The notes beneath the pieces are model-generated. The model made no database searches. It worked only from the letters and a program-made list of their open reading frames with translations, and was not told where the DNA came from. Source: JAJFFW01 sp038531315 (GTDB taxonomy: Bacteria; Pseudomonadota; Alphaproteobacteria; Caulobacterales; Parvularculaceae). From it: 64,000 nt of DNA. The DNA lies in contig JBCBBT010000009.1 in NCBI GenBank assembly GCA_038531315.1, positions 4,836 to 68,835 of the forward strand, read 5' to 3'. The translations under genes were made by a program, and so were the position numbers. Numbering within the stretch: the stretch's first letter is position 1; the number at the start of each line of letters is the position of its first letter. Below are positions 49,252 to 57,809 of this stretch, one piece after another.

Positions 49252-51372
49252 ATGTTCAATATCACCAAAAAATCGATGCAATGGGCGGGACGCACGCTGA
49301 CGCTTGAAACGGGCCGCATCGCCCGGCAGGCCGACGGCGCTGTTCTTGCGACCTATGGGGAAACATCCGTGCTGGCGACCGTCGTCGGCGCCAAGGAAGC
49401 AAACCCTGCGTTCGATTTCTTTCCGCTGACTGTTCACTACCAGGAAAAGTATTACGCAGCCGGCCGCGTGCCCGGCGGCTACTTCAAGCGCGAAGGCCGT
49501 CCGACGGAAAAAGAAACCCTCACCTCGCGCCTTATCGACCGGCCGATCCGTCCGCTGTTTGCGCCCGGCTTTAAAAACGAAGTGCTCGTAGTCGCACAGG
49601 TTGTTTCCCACGATATGGAAAATGACCCGGATGTGGTCGCCATGGTCGCCGTTTCGGCGGCGTTGACGATTTCAGGGATCCCGTTCCTCGGGCCGATCGG
49701 CGCCGCGCGCGTCGGCTACAAGGACGGCGACTATGTCATCAACCCGACGATTGAAGACCTGCCCGAAGGCGATCTCGATCTTGTCATGGCGGGCACATCC
49801 GACGCTGTCATGATGGTCGAATCCGAAGCCAAAGAGCTTTCCGAAGATGTCATGCTCGGTGCGGTTGTCGCCGGCCACGATGCAGCGAAGGAAGCGGTTA
49901 ACTTCATTCTCGATTTCGCACAGGATTGCGCGAAGGAGCCGTGGGACTTTACGCCGCCGGATCATTCCGAGCACGAAGGAAAAGTCCGTGCGCTTGTCGA
50001 GGCGGACGTCACGGCCGCGTATCAGGAGCGGATCAAACAGGTGCGCCAGGAAAAGATCGCGGCGGCGAAAGCAAAGGCTGTCGAAGCGCTCTGCGATGAA
50101 GAAGACGAGAACGCGCTTGAGAAGTCCGTCGTCTCCAGCCTTTTCAAGAAGATCGAGTCTGATCTTGTCCGCGGCGGCATTCTCGACACCGGCGAACGCA
50201 TCGACGGGCGCGACACCAAAACGGTTCGCCCGATCGTCGCCGAAGCCGGCGTATTGCCGCGCACGCACGGATCGTCGCTGTTCACGCGCGGCGAGACGCA
50301 GGCGCTCGTCGTTGCAACGCTTGGCACCGGTGATGATGAGCAGTTCATCGATGCGCTTTCCGGCACGTACAAAGAAAACTTCCTTTTGCACTATAACTTC
50401 CCGCCCTATTCGGTCGGCGAAGTGGGCCGCATGGGCTTTACCGGACGCCGTGAAATTGGCCACGGCAAGCTTGCCTGGCGTGCGGTGCGTGCGGTTCTTC
50501 CGTCTCAGGAAGAGTTTCCCTATGTGATCCGGCTGGTCTCCGAAATCACCGAGTCGAATGGGTCGTCGTCGATGGCGACGGTCTGCGGCGCGTCGCTCGC
50601 CATGATGGATGCGGGCGTTCCCGTGAAGCGTCCGGTGGCGGGGATCGCTATGGGCCTGATCCTTGAGGGCGAACGGTTCGCCGTACTGTCCGATATTCTT
50701 GGCGATGAAGATCATCTCGGCGATATGGACTTTAAGGTTGCGGGTTCTGATGCCGGCGTTACGTCGTTGCAGATGGACATTAAAATTGCGGGCATTACGG
50801 AAGAAATCATGCAGCAGGCTCTTGCGCAGGCGAAAGACGGCCGCATGCATATTCTTGGCGAAATGGCGAAAGCCCTCGACAATGCGCGCGACGATCTTGG
50901 CGAATACGCCCCGCGCATCGAGACCATGCAGATTTCGACCGACAAAATCCGCGATGTTATCGGGTCCGGCGGCAAGGTTATTCGCCAGATTGTTGAAGAG
51001 ACCGGCGCCAAGGTCGATATCAATGACGACGGCCTGATCAAGATCGCGTCGAGCGACAAGGCCACCATCGAGGCGGCGCGCAAATGGATCCATTCCATTG
51101 TCGCAGAGCCGGAAGTTGGCGAGGTCTACCGCGGCAAGGTCGTCAAGACGATGGACTTCGGCGCGTTCGTGAATTTCTTCGGCGCGCGTGACGGCCTTGT
51201 TCATATCTCGCAGCTGAATGACGGTCGTCCGGAGAAAACCACTGACGTCGTCAAGGAAGGCGATGAAGTCTGGGTCAAACTGCTCGGCTTTGACGATCGC
51301 GGCAAAGTGCGCCTTTCCATGAAAGTCGTCGATCAGGAAACCGGTAAAGAAATCCCGAAAGACGACGCTTAA
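49252..51372 (+). CDS. pnp: Polyribonucleotide nucleotidyltransferase
   Basis: Phosphorolytic 3'-5' exoribonuclease and degradosome partner, 706 residues. Two RNase PH domains (about 5-140 and 305-460, with FFPLTVHYQEKYYAAGRVPG and NFPPYSVGEVGRMGFTGRRE), an all-helical linker (about 215-305), a KH domain (about 558-610, IRDVIGSGGKVIRQIVEETG) and an S1 domain (about 620-690, VYRGKVVKTMDFGAFVNFF). Standard length and order. A strong terminator follows. Confidence 0.98.
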   Translation: MFNITKKSMQWAGRTLTLETGRIARQADGAVLATYGETSVLATVVGAKEANPAFDFFPLTVHYQEKYYAAGRVPGGYFKREGRPTEKETLTSRLIDRPIRPLFAPGFKNEVLVVAQVVSHDMENDPDVVAMVAVSAALTISGIPFLGPIGAARVGYKDGDYVINPTIEDLPEGDLDLVMAGTSDAVMMVESEAKELSEDVMLGAVVAGHDAAKEAVNFILDFAQDCAKEPWDFTPPDHSEHEGKVRALVEADVTAAYQERIKQVRQEKIAAAKAKAVEALCDEEDENALEKSVVSSLFKKIESDLVRGGILDTGERIDGRDTKTVRPIVAEAGVLPRTHGSSLFTRGETQALVVATLGTGDDEQFIDALSGTYKENFLLHYNFPPYSVGEVGRMGFTGRREIGHGKLAWRAVRAVLPSQEEFPYVIRLVSEITESNGSSSMATVCGASLAMMDAGVPVKRPVAGIAMGLILEGERFAVLSDILGDEDHLGDMDFKVAGSDAGVTSLQMDIKIAGITEEIMQQALAQAKDGRMHILGEMAKALDNARDDLGEYAPRIETMQISTDKIRDVIGSGGKVIRQIVEETGAKVDINDDGLIKIASSDKATIEAARKWIHSIVAEPEVGEVYRGKVVKTMDFGAFVNFFGARDGLVHISQLNDGRPEKTTDVVKEGDEVWVKLLGFDDRGKVRLSMKVVDQETGKEIPKDDA

Positions 51373-51398
51373 GTCTTTCTCTCGATGCGAAACCAGGA

Positions 51399-51427
51399 AA
51401 AGGCCCCGCCAAAAGCGGGGCCTTTTT
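51399..51427 (+). terminator. Rho-independent terminator after pnp
   Basis: AAAGGCCCCGC, loop CAAAA, GCGGGGCC, then T5. Begins 27 bp after the pnp stop. Confidence 0.9.
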
Positions 51428-51526
51428 GCAACTATCGGCGAGAATGCGCCCCGGGCGCTCGGCCCGCGCGGGCGAACGCGATAAACTTATAGACGTCCGT
51501 TTCCCCTCAGGAGAGGAGCCAGAGCC

Positions 51527-53455
51527 ATGACCTTTTCCATCGCCAAATTTCTCACCGTCGCCGTGCTCGGCTCTGCGCTTGCAGCGTGCGGTGGCGATGA
51601 TCCGGGGACCAGCGCGCCCGCCCCTGTGGAAGCCGTTGCCCCAAGCGAGAAAGCGCAAGTTGATCCGTCAACGGCGTTTCTTGAGATGGCCGCCCGCCAT
51701 GCGAGCGCATATCTTGCAGAATATCCCGAAGGCGCAACCCAGCTCGGCGTCAGCCCGGAAATCGCCGGCGCCGATTACGCCAGTCGGCTTGCGGGCTACG
51801 GATTTGACGCGAGCGAAAAAGCGCGCGAGTTGAACGAGCAATTTGCACAAGAGTTGCGCAGTTTTTCCCGCGACGATCTCACCGGCACGGCGCAGGCGAC
51901 CTATGACGTTCTGAACAACGCCTACAACCTCGCTTCGCGGCGCAACGCCTTCCCGTTCGGCGGCGCGACGCCCGCCGGCGGCGCCGTCCCGCAGGTCGGC
52001 GCCATTTGGGCGGTCTCGCCATATCTGGTGACGCAGCTGACAGGTCCGCATCTCTACATCCCCCGTATGCTACAAACACAGCACGCGGTCGCATCAAAGA
52101 GCGACGTCGAGGCGTATCTGTCTCGCCTAGAAGACTTCGGGCGCGCGTTTGATGAAATCATTGAGACCATCAACTCCGACGCCGCCGCCGGCGTAACGCC
52201 GCCGTATTTTTCGATCGAAGGCGTGATCGGATCGGCGCAAGCCTTGCGCGCGCCGGCGCCGAGCGAGCATCCGCTGGTGACGGCGTTGACCGGAAAAATG
52301 GCGCTCCTCAATGACGTCGATGAAGAGGCCCAGGCCGCCTACGCGGCGCAGGCGATCGCGCATGTGGAAAATGTCGTCTATCCCGCCTATGCGCGCCTTG
52401 AAGCCACGATGGAAAACCTTCTGCCGCAAGCCGGAACCGACGCAGGGGTCTGGCGGCTTGGCCCGGAAGGCGAGGCTTTCTACCAGATGGCGCTCGACGC
52501 CTACGGCGCCGGCGGGATGAGCGGCGATGAGGTGCATGAGCTTGGTCTTTCCGAGGTGGCGCGGATCACCGCGGAAATGGACGCCATCCTGAAAGGGGAA
52601 GGTCTTACGGAGGGCGCTGTATCCGAGCGCCTTGCAATTTTGAATGAGCGGCCCGGCGCGGTTTATCCAAATGACGATCCCGGCCGCGAGGTTTTGTTGG
52701 CTTCCTTGCGTGAACAGGTCGCCGAAATCATGGCGCTTGCCCCGGACTGGTTCGGCGCCCTGCCGAAACAGAAAGTCGAAGTCCGGCGCATTCCCGTTTA
52801 CGAGCAGGACTCATCGCCCGGCGGGTATTATTCCGGTCCGTCGCTCGACGGCGAGCGCCCCGGCATCTACTGGATCAACTTGAAGAACACAGCGGACAAC
52901 CCAAAGCTTGGCCTGAAAACGCTGACCTATCATGAAGCGGTGCCGGGCCATCACTTTCAGATATCTCTGCAGCGCGCGATCAGCGACATGCCGTTGATGC
53001 GCAATCTGCTTTCTTATTCTGAATTTTCCGAAGGCTGGGCGCTTTACGGCGAGGCGCTCGCCAAGGAAATGGGTATGTATGCGGATGATCCGCTCGGCGA
53101 CCTCGGGCGCCTGCAGGCGGAAATTTTCCGCGCCGCGCGCCTCGTCGTCGATACGGGGCTGCATCACAAGCGTTGGAGCCGTGAAGAAGCGATTGATTAC
53201 ATGGTCGCCGCCACCGGCGAGACGCGCGCTTCGGTCACCCGGGAAGTCGAACGCTACGCCGCCGTGCCCGGGCAGGCCTGTTCCTACAAGCTCGGCATGC
53301 TGCGTATCCAGGCGATGCGCGCCGAAGCGGAAGCCGAGCTTGGCGATGCATTCGACATTCAGGAGTTTCACGATCAGGTCCTCCTCTCCGGCGCCATGCC
53401 GATGGAGGTTTTGGCCGCGCGCATTGATCAATGGATCGCCTCGAAGAAGGCTTAG
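51527..53455 (+). CDS. DUF885 family metallopeptidase-like lipoprotein
   Basis: Exported lipoprotein of 642 residues with the lipobox ALAAC (Cys21) and a Pro/Ala linker. It carries the large helical DUF885 fold, related to M32-like zinc peptidases. The motif is HEAVPGHHF (H469, E470 and H475 or H476), and the probable third ligand lies in SYSEFSEGWALYGEALAKEM. The pattern GYYSGPSLDGERPGIYWINL before it is typical. The family includes peptidases acting on small peptides, but the substrate is unknown. GGAGAGGAG precedes the ATG. It ends one base before the DMT transporter gene on the other strand. Confidence 0.9.
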   Translation: MTFSIAKFLTVAVLGSALAACGGDDPGTSAPAPVEAVAPSEKAQVDPSTAFLEMAARHASAYLAEYPEGATQLGVSPEIAGADYASRLAGYGFDASEKARELNEQFAQELRSFSRDDLTGTAQATYDVLNNAYNLASRRNAFPFGGATPAGGAVPQVGAIWAVSPYLVTQLTGPHLYIPRMLQTQHAVASKSDVEAYLSRLEDFGRAFDEIIETINSDAAAGVTPPYFSIEGVIGSAQALRAPAPSEHPLVTALTGKMALLNDVDEEAQAAYAAQAIAHVENVVYPAYARLEATMENLLPQAGTDAGVWRLGPEGEAFYQMALDAYGAGGMSGDEVHELGLSEVARITAEMDAILKGEGLTEGAVSERLAILNERPGAVYPNDDPGREVLLASLREQVAEIMALAPDWFGALPKQKVEVRRIPVYEQDSSPGGYYSGPSLDGERPGIYWINLKNTADNPKLGLKTLTYHEAVPGHHFQISLQRAISDMPLMRNLLSYSEFSEGWALYGEALAKEMGMYADDPLGDLGRLQAEIFRAARLVVDTGLHHKRWSREEAIDYMVAATGETRASVTREVERYAAVPGQACSYKLGMLRIQAMRAEAEAELGDAFDIQEFHDQVLLSGAMPMEVLAARIDQWIASKKA

Positions 53456-54322
53456 TTACTGACCCAGTTGCATCATCGCGAGACCGGCGGCGAGAACCGT
53501 CGCAGCGGCGATGCGGCGCGGGCCGAAGCCTTCCCTTAAAAACGCCCAGCCGAGCAGCGCGGCGAACAGCACTGAGGTTTCACGCAGGGCGGTCACAAAA
53601 GCTGTTTCCGTCAGAGTAAAGGCAATGATCGCTGCGCCGTAGGAAAACGCGCCAGCGATCCCGCCGAGGACGCCGTTCTTTAACTGCGGGCGAATGCTCT
53701 CCATCAGCCGGCCGCGGCGCGCATAGACAGCCGCCGCCGTCACGCCGATCCAGTCGAACAAAAAGAGCCAAACAACAAACGTGAACGGCGAGGGCATGGC
53801 GCGCGCAACGCTGGCGTCAATCACCGAGTAAAGCGCGACGCCGACCGCCGTCGCCCCGGCCCAGAACAAGGCGATCCGGTCAAGGCGCGCGGCGTCAAGC
53901 GTCGCCGCTGACGGCAACGCAAAGACAATCAGAGCGAGGCTCGCGATCAAGAGGCCGGCGATTGAGACAGGCGCCAATGCTTCATTCAGTACAAGGAAGG
54001 CGAGCGCAGCGGTCAGGGTTGGCGCAAGGCCGCGCATGACCGGAAACACAAGAGAAAGATCGCCGCGATGCAGCGCCTTGATCATGGCGAACTGATAAAT
54101 CCAGTGGACCATGACGGCGATAGCGAGATTGTCCCACAAGTCGCGCGGCGGCGCGGGCACGAAGGGTGCAATCGGCGCGACGGTCAGCGCCATTGAGACC
54201 GCCAGCACCATGCGCGTCGTCAGGACGTCGCCCCCGCGTTTAACCGCAAAATTGGCGAGCGCGACGGTGACCGCTGAAAACAGGCTGAGCGCAAGCGGTG
54301 TGAGGGTGTGATCGATAGACAA
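53456..54322 (-). CDS. EamA/DMT family transporter
   Basis: A 288-residue inner-membrane protein with ten hydrophobic segments in two five-segment EamA repeats. The first repeat holds FAMIKALHRGDLSLVFPVMR and the second AFVTALRETSVLFAALLGWA then FLREGFGPRR. Members export amino acids, drugs or metabolites. The C-terminus (MMQLGQ) is close to the stop codon of the DUF885 gene, with no intervening bases. Substrate unknown. Confidence 0.9.
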   Translation of the reverse strand: MSIDHTLTPLALSLFSAVTVALANFAVKRGGDVLTTRMVLAVSMALTVAPIAPFVPAPPRDLWDNLAIAVMVHWIYQFAMIKALHRGDLSLVFPVMRGLAPTLTAALAFLVLNEALAPVSIAGLLIASLALIVFALPSAATLDAARLDRIALFWAGATAVGVALYSVIDASVARAMPSPFTFVVWLFLFDWIGVTAAAVYARRGRLMESIRPQLKNGVLGGIAGAFSYGAAIIAFTLTETAFVTALRETSVLFAALLGWAFLREGFGPRRIAAATVLAAGLAMMQLGQ

Positions 54323-54406
54323 GGCGCATCCTGTGACTTTCCGGCGATGCTAGACGGGCGGGGCGCTTTGTCCATGATAGAGGGCAGAAGCCGGAGCTGA
54401 GCGCCA

Positions 54407-55024
54407 ATGACAAACCCGCTGCAAAATCGCGTAACCCCGTTTGGCGAGATTATTGCGGTTCCCTCGCGCGGCGCGTTGATGGGCAATCGCGGCGGGCGAA
54501 TTCACGATCCGCAAACGCGCAGGCTGAAAAACCGCCGATGGGCGTCGAAGCAATGGATTTCCTGCCGCCTCAACTTTAAAGGGCGTCAGAGAAAGGTCAT
54601 GGGCGCTGGGTATACGGAGCTTTTCTTTCTCGATGAAGCGACCGCGCTCGCCGCCGGCCACCGGCCCTGTTTTGAGTGCCGCCGCAAGGATGCGGTATGG
54701 TTTGCGGACTGCTGGGCGGACGGAGCGGGCCCCCGTCCGCGCGCGGGAGAGATGGACCGTGTTCTTCACCGGGAGCGTCTCGACGGCCGGTTGCAGCGCC
54801 GCTGCGAGGCGGCTTGTGAAACGCTGCCGCCCGGCGTCATCATCGCCCTTGAAGATGAGGCCTATCTTCTTGGCGACGAGGCCATGCGGCGTTGGTCGCC
54901 GGCCGGTTACGGCGCGCCCGGCCGCCGCGCTAAAGGCGTCGTCAGTGTCCTGACGCCGCCTTCTATCGTGCGCGCGCTCGTCGCCGGCTATGCGCCGCTT
55001 ATCGCCGAGCCTGATCCGGCCTAG
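54407..55024 (+). CDS. Conserved hypothetical protein with HRPCFECRR motif
   Basis: A 205-residue cytoplasmic protein seen widely in alphaproteobacteria without a name. It begins with FGEIIAVPSRGALMGNRGGR and continues KNRRWASKQWISCRLNFKGR, then YTELFFLDEATALAAGHRPC followed by FECRR. The GHRPCFECRR stretch resembles one zinc-binding half of the Ada alkyl-transfer domain (GxRPCxxC), but only a single pair of Cys is near it. Nucleic acid repair or modification is possible; I do not claim it. It ends four bases inside the DUF4199 gene on the opposite strand. Confidence 0.75.
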   Translation: MTNPLQNRVTPFGEIIAVPSRGALMGNRGGRIHDPQTRRLKNRRWASKQWISCRLNFKGRQRKVMGAGYTELFFLDEATALAAGHRPCFECRRKDAVWFADCWADGAGPRPRAGEMDRVLHRERLDGRLQRRCEAACETLPPGVIIALEDEAYLLGDEAMRRWSPAGYGAPGRRAKGVVSVLTPPSIVRALVAGYAPLIAEPDPA

Positions 55025-55548
55025 CGCATGGGCAGGAACTTCTCGTTGCGAAGCAACGCCGCTGAAACCAGCGCCACCAGAAAGCCGACGGGAAAGATCT
55101 CAAGGAACGTGATCGGCATCCGGTAGAGCGGCTTTGCGTAGTTTTCCTTCATTGCTTCCATTTTCACGCGTTGTGCGGCGAGGGCTTCCGGCGTCGCGCC
55201 TTTGGCTTTTTGCTGCTCTAAAACCGTCTCGGTGTACTGATCGATAAACGCATAATCGGTCGCCGCCAGATGCGCCTCCCAGCCAATGACGTAAACAAAG
55301 CCTGCAACGACGGAAATCCCGACGCCAAGTTTCGCCGCGGTCCAGAATGAGATGACGCCGCCCAGCGTCTTGTCGCGGTATTGCTTGATCGCGATGAAGA
55401 TCAGGCTGACCGCGAGCAGCATGATGAGATAGCCCATCAACTGTGACGCGCCGAAGCCTTCCCCGCTGCTGACCGCATAGCCGATTATAATCGTTGCGAT
55501 AACGATGGCGCCGACAATCGCGCCGTAAACAAGCATTGTCCTAATCAT
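55021..55548 (-). CDS. DUF4199 membrane protein
   Basis: A 175-residue protein with four membrane segments (about 6-26, 39-57, 70-90, 150-168). A charged loop lies between the third and fourth (YTETVLEQQKAKGATPEALA, then QRVKMEAMKENY), the usual DUF4199 layout. The start at 55548 follows AGAGAGGGCG at good distance. It is the third gene of a minus-strand set coaBC, LuxR-type regulator, DUF4199, although 115 bp separate it from the regulator. Function unknown. Confidence 0.85.
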   Translation of the reverse strand: MIRTMLVYGAIVGAIVIATIIIGYAVSSGEGFGASQLMGYLIMLLAVSLIFIAIKQYRDKTLGGVISFWTAAKLGVGISVVAGFVYVIGWEAHLAATDYAFIDQYTETVLEQQKAKGATPEALAAQRVKMEAMKENYAKPLYRMPITFLEIFPVGFLVALVSAALLRNEKFLPMR

Positions 55549-55663
55549 GTCGCCCTCTCTTTTTTTAGCGCTGTTCAAGGCCTTCACCCTGCCGCCGCCG
55601 CGCCCCGCTTTACCATCGCCCAAATGGGTGATTTCAGCAAAATCAGCCCTTTAGAGGACGTCG

Positions 55664-56077
55664 TCAGGCGATAATGCTGAGGGCGCGCGCTTTCTGGACC
55701 GCTTGCGTGCGGCGTTCGACGCCGAGCTTTTCATAGAGTTTTGAAAGGTGGGTTTTGATCGTGTTCGGCGACACATCGAGATTGCGGGCAATTTCCTTGT
55801 TCGAGTGTCCCTCGGCCAACAGCCCCAACACTTCGAGTTCGCGCGGACTGACGCCCAAGGAGCGGATGGCGGCGTCATTGCGCTCGAAGGTCTCCGCCGG
55901 CGGCGTTCGCGTCAGCCGCACGCCGACCCACAGGCCAAGGCCGGTAAAAAAGATCGCGATCAGCGCGATATAAGTTTGCGTTGCGTACAGCTTCAGCGCG
56001 TAGCGGTATTCGATCTGGTCGAGGATAATGGCGCCGAGCGCTACCGCGGCGCCGTAGAGAATAATCGCCCGCCGCAT
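55664..56077 (-). CDS. Membrane-anchored LuxR-type regulator
   Basis: A 137-residue protein with two N-terminal membrane segments (about 4-20 and 34-54) and a C-terminal LuxR HTH (about 75-132: LGVSPRELEVLGLLAEGHSN, KEIARNLDVSPNTIKTHLSK, LYEKLGVERRTQAVQKA). It has no receiver domain, so signals must come through the membrane part. It is a recurring neighbour of DUF4199 proteins, and the two may form a sensor and regulator pair. It starts 11 bp after the coaBC stop codon. Confidence 0.88.
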   Translation of the reverse strand: MRRAIILYGAAVALGAIILDQIEYRYALKLYATQTYIALIAIFFTGLGLWVGVRLTRTPPAETFERNDAAIRSLGVSPRELEVLGLLAEGHSNKEIARNLDVSPNTIKTHLSKLYEKLGVERRTQAVQKARALSIIA

Positions 56078-56088
56078 GAAACGCCGAA

Positions 56089-57324
56089 CTACTCGGCCGC
56101 CGCCGCTGTCGCCGGCCCGCCGCCGGAAAGCGCATCGGCGATCCGTATGGCGAGGCGCTCTGCGACGGCGTCTTTCGACATTTGCGGCCAGTGTTCTTCG
56201 CCCGCATCGCTGATCACGATCACCGCGTTTTGCTCACCGCCCATCGCACAATGGGCGCCGTGCGATACATCGTTTGCAACGATCCAGTCGCATCCCTTGC
56301 GCGCGCGTTTCGACGTCGCATGGGCGACGACGTCGTTGGTCTCCGCCGCAAAGCCGATCACGAGCGCTGGCCGGCCGGGGCCCATCCGGGCGATCGTTTT
56401 CAAAATGTCCGGGTTTTCCGCAAGGGGAAGGCTTGAAAGCCCGCCGCGCTCTTTTTTGATCTTTTGCTCGGTTTCGATTTCAGGGCGATAGTCGGCGACC
56501 GCGGCGCAAAATATTGCGCAATCGGCCGGCAGGCTCGCCTCGGTTGCGGCCATCATCTCGCGGGCCGTCTCGACACGGATGGTTTTTACCCCGTGTGGGT
56601 CTGGCAATGCCGTCGGGCCGGAGACAAGCGTAACGTCGCCGCCGGCGCGCGCCAGCGCTTTGGCGAGCGCATAGCCTTGCTTGCCCGATGAGCGATTAGC
56701 GATATAGCGCACCGGATCCAGCGGCTCGTGCGTTGGCCCCGCCGTCAGGAGGAGCCGCTTGCCCGCAAGCGGGCCGCCCGTGAGCGCCGCCAGCCGCGCT
56801 TCGACGGCGTCTGCTATATGGTCCGGCTCGCTCATCCGCCCCGGGCCGAATTCGCCGCACGCCATGTCGCCCTCATCGGGCCCGATCATTTCAATACCGT
56901 CGTTGAGCAATTGGCGCAGATTGCGCTGTGTCGCCGGATGCGCCCACATCCGCACATTCATCGCTGGCGCCATCATGACGGGTTTGTCCGTCGCGAGCAG
57001 CGCCGTTGACGCAAGATCTCCCGCCAGGCCGCCAGCGGCTTTCGCCATAAGGTCGGCCGTCGCCGGCGCCACAACCACGAGATCGGCGGCGCGCGACAGC
57101 TCAATATGGCCCATTTCGGTTTCGTCGGTCAGGTCGAACAGATCGGTGTAGCATTTATCGCCGGAAAGGGCGGATACGGATAATGGCGTTATAAATTCGC
57201 CGCCGCCGCGCGTCAGGATCGCGCGCACGGAAATACCGCGACGCGACAGCGTGCGAATAAGCTCAAGGCTCTTATAGGCGGCGATCCCGCCGCCGATGAT
57301 CAGTAACACCGAGTTTGCGTGCAT
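56089..57324 (-). CDS. coaBC: Phosphopantothenoylcysteine decarboxylase/synthase CoaBC
   Basis: Bifunctional enzyme for steps two and three of coenzyme A synthesis, 411 residues. The N-terminal FMN decarboxylase part (about 1-185) has IGGGIAAYKSLELIRTLSRR, the catalytic His in GHIELSRAADLVVVAPATAD and the signature APAMNVRMW. The C-terminal ligase part (about 188-400) has TAGPTHEPLDPVRYIANRSS, AAVADYRP and IKKERGG. It begins 20-odd bp from a region with a CtrA-type site upstream of the divergent small lipoprotein gene. Confidence 0.97.
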   Translation of the reverse strand: MHANSVLLIIGGGIAAYKSLELIRTLSRRGISVRAILTRGGGEFITPLSVSALSGDKCYTDLFDLTDETEMGHIELSRAADLVVVAPATADLMAKAAGGLAGDLASTALLATDKPVMMAPAMNVRMWAHPATQRNLRQLLNDGIEMIGPDEGDMACGEFGPGRMSEPDHIADAVEARLAALTGGPLAGKRLLLTAGPTHEPLDPVRYIANRSSGKQGYALAKALARAGGDVTLVSGPTALPDPHGVKTIRVETAREMMAATEASLPADCAIFCAAVADYRPEIETEQKIKKERGGLSSLPLAENPDILKTIARMGPGRPALVIGFAAETNDVVAHATSKRARKGCDWIVANDVSHGAHCAMGGEQNAVIVISDAGEEHWPQMSKDAVAERLAIRIADALSGGGPATAAAAE

Positions 57325-57399
57325 AATCCCATTGTGTAGCCCATATTCACGCTGCTCTCAAACGCTGCGACCGGGCTGCGCCGCACCGCCGGTCGCCCA

Positions 57400-57414
57400 T
57401 TAACGCCGTCTTAA
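57400..57414. promoter_or_regulatory. CtrA-type binding site TTAA-N7-TTAA
   Basis: TTAA (57400-57403), CGCCGTC, TTAA (57411-57414), an exact match to the full CtrA box. It lies 63 bp upstream of the small lipoprotein gene and 76 bp upstream of the divergent coaBC start. CtrA is the alphaproteobacterial cell-cycle regulator; binding here is inference. Confidence 0.5.
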
Positions 57415-57438
57415 AGGAGGCTTTTTATGCTGGCGTAA
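57413..57438 (+). promoter_or_regulatory. Minimal three-codon reading frame with strong ribosome site
   Basis: AAAGGAGG (57413-57420), six bases, then ATG CTG GCG TAA (57427-57438). The best ribosome site in the area drives only Met-Leu-Ala-stop, 38 bases before the real lipoprotein start. It may be a translational leader or a decayed start. Confidence 0.4.
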
Positions 57439-57476
57439 ATTAACGAATTTAAAAGAATTTCAAGAGGGCTCATTAA

Positions 57477-57782
57477 ATGACGAGGGCGATTGCGGCCGCG
57501 AGCTTGGCCGTTTTAGCGGCGGCGTGCGCGGCGGGAAAAGACAAGACGGCGGCTACACCGACACAGGACGGTGAAGCGCTTCGCGCAGAGGTTGAAAAAA
57601 TTGTGAGAAGCTATGCAGACGATCCGCTGGCGCGCGTCTCGATCACCAAAAATGTCAGCAACGGCGTTTGCGGCGATGTCGCGACCCGCGGCGAAACCAG
57701 AGCCTTTTATGCTGACTTTGTCGATGGCGAGGCGTTTTTTGCGGACGGTTACATGGACGCGGTGGTCGAAGCGGCGTGCTAG
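57477..57782 (+). CDS. Small lipoprotein of unknown function
   Basis: A 101-residue protein with a hydrophobic signal (about 3-16), the lipobox LAAAC (Cys17), a short Lys/Thr/Ala linker and a small domain with two further cysteines (NGVCGDVATR and the final EAAC), which could pair. AAGAGGG lies eight bases before the ATG. Its upstream DNA carries a CtrA-type box and a minimal reading frame. I do not recognise the family. It converges with ubiB 27 bp away. Confidence 0.72.
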   Translation: MTRAIAAASLAVLAAACAAGKDKTAATPTQDGEALRAEVEKIVRSYADDPLARVSITKNVSNGVCGDVATRGETRAFYADFVDGEAFFADGYMDAVVEAAC

Positions 57783-57809
57783 CGCGCCGTCTTTCGCGCT
57801 GTTGATCGG

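Noticed and set aside
49672..51204. 510-codon open frame opposite pnp
   Set aside because: Antisense shadow of pnp; composition follows the reverse of a real gene.
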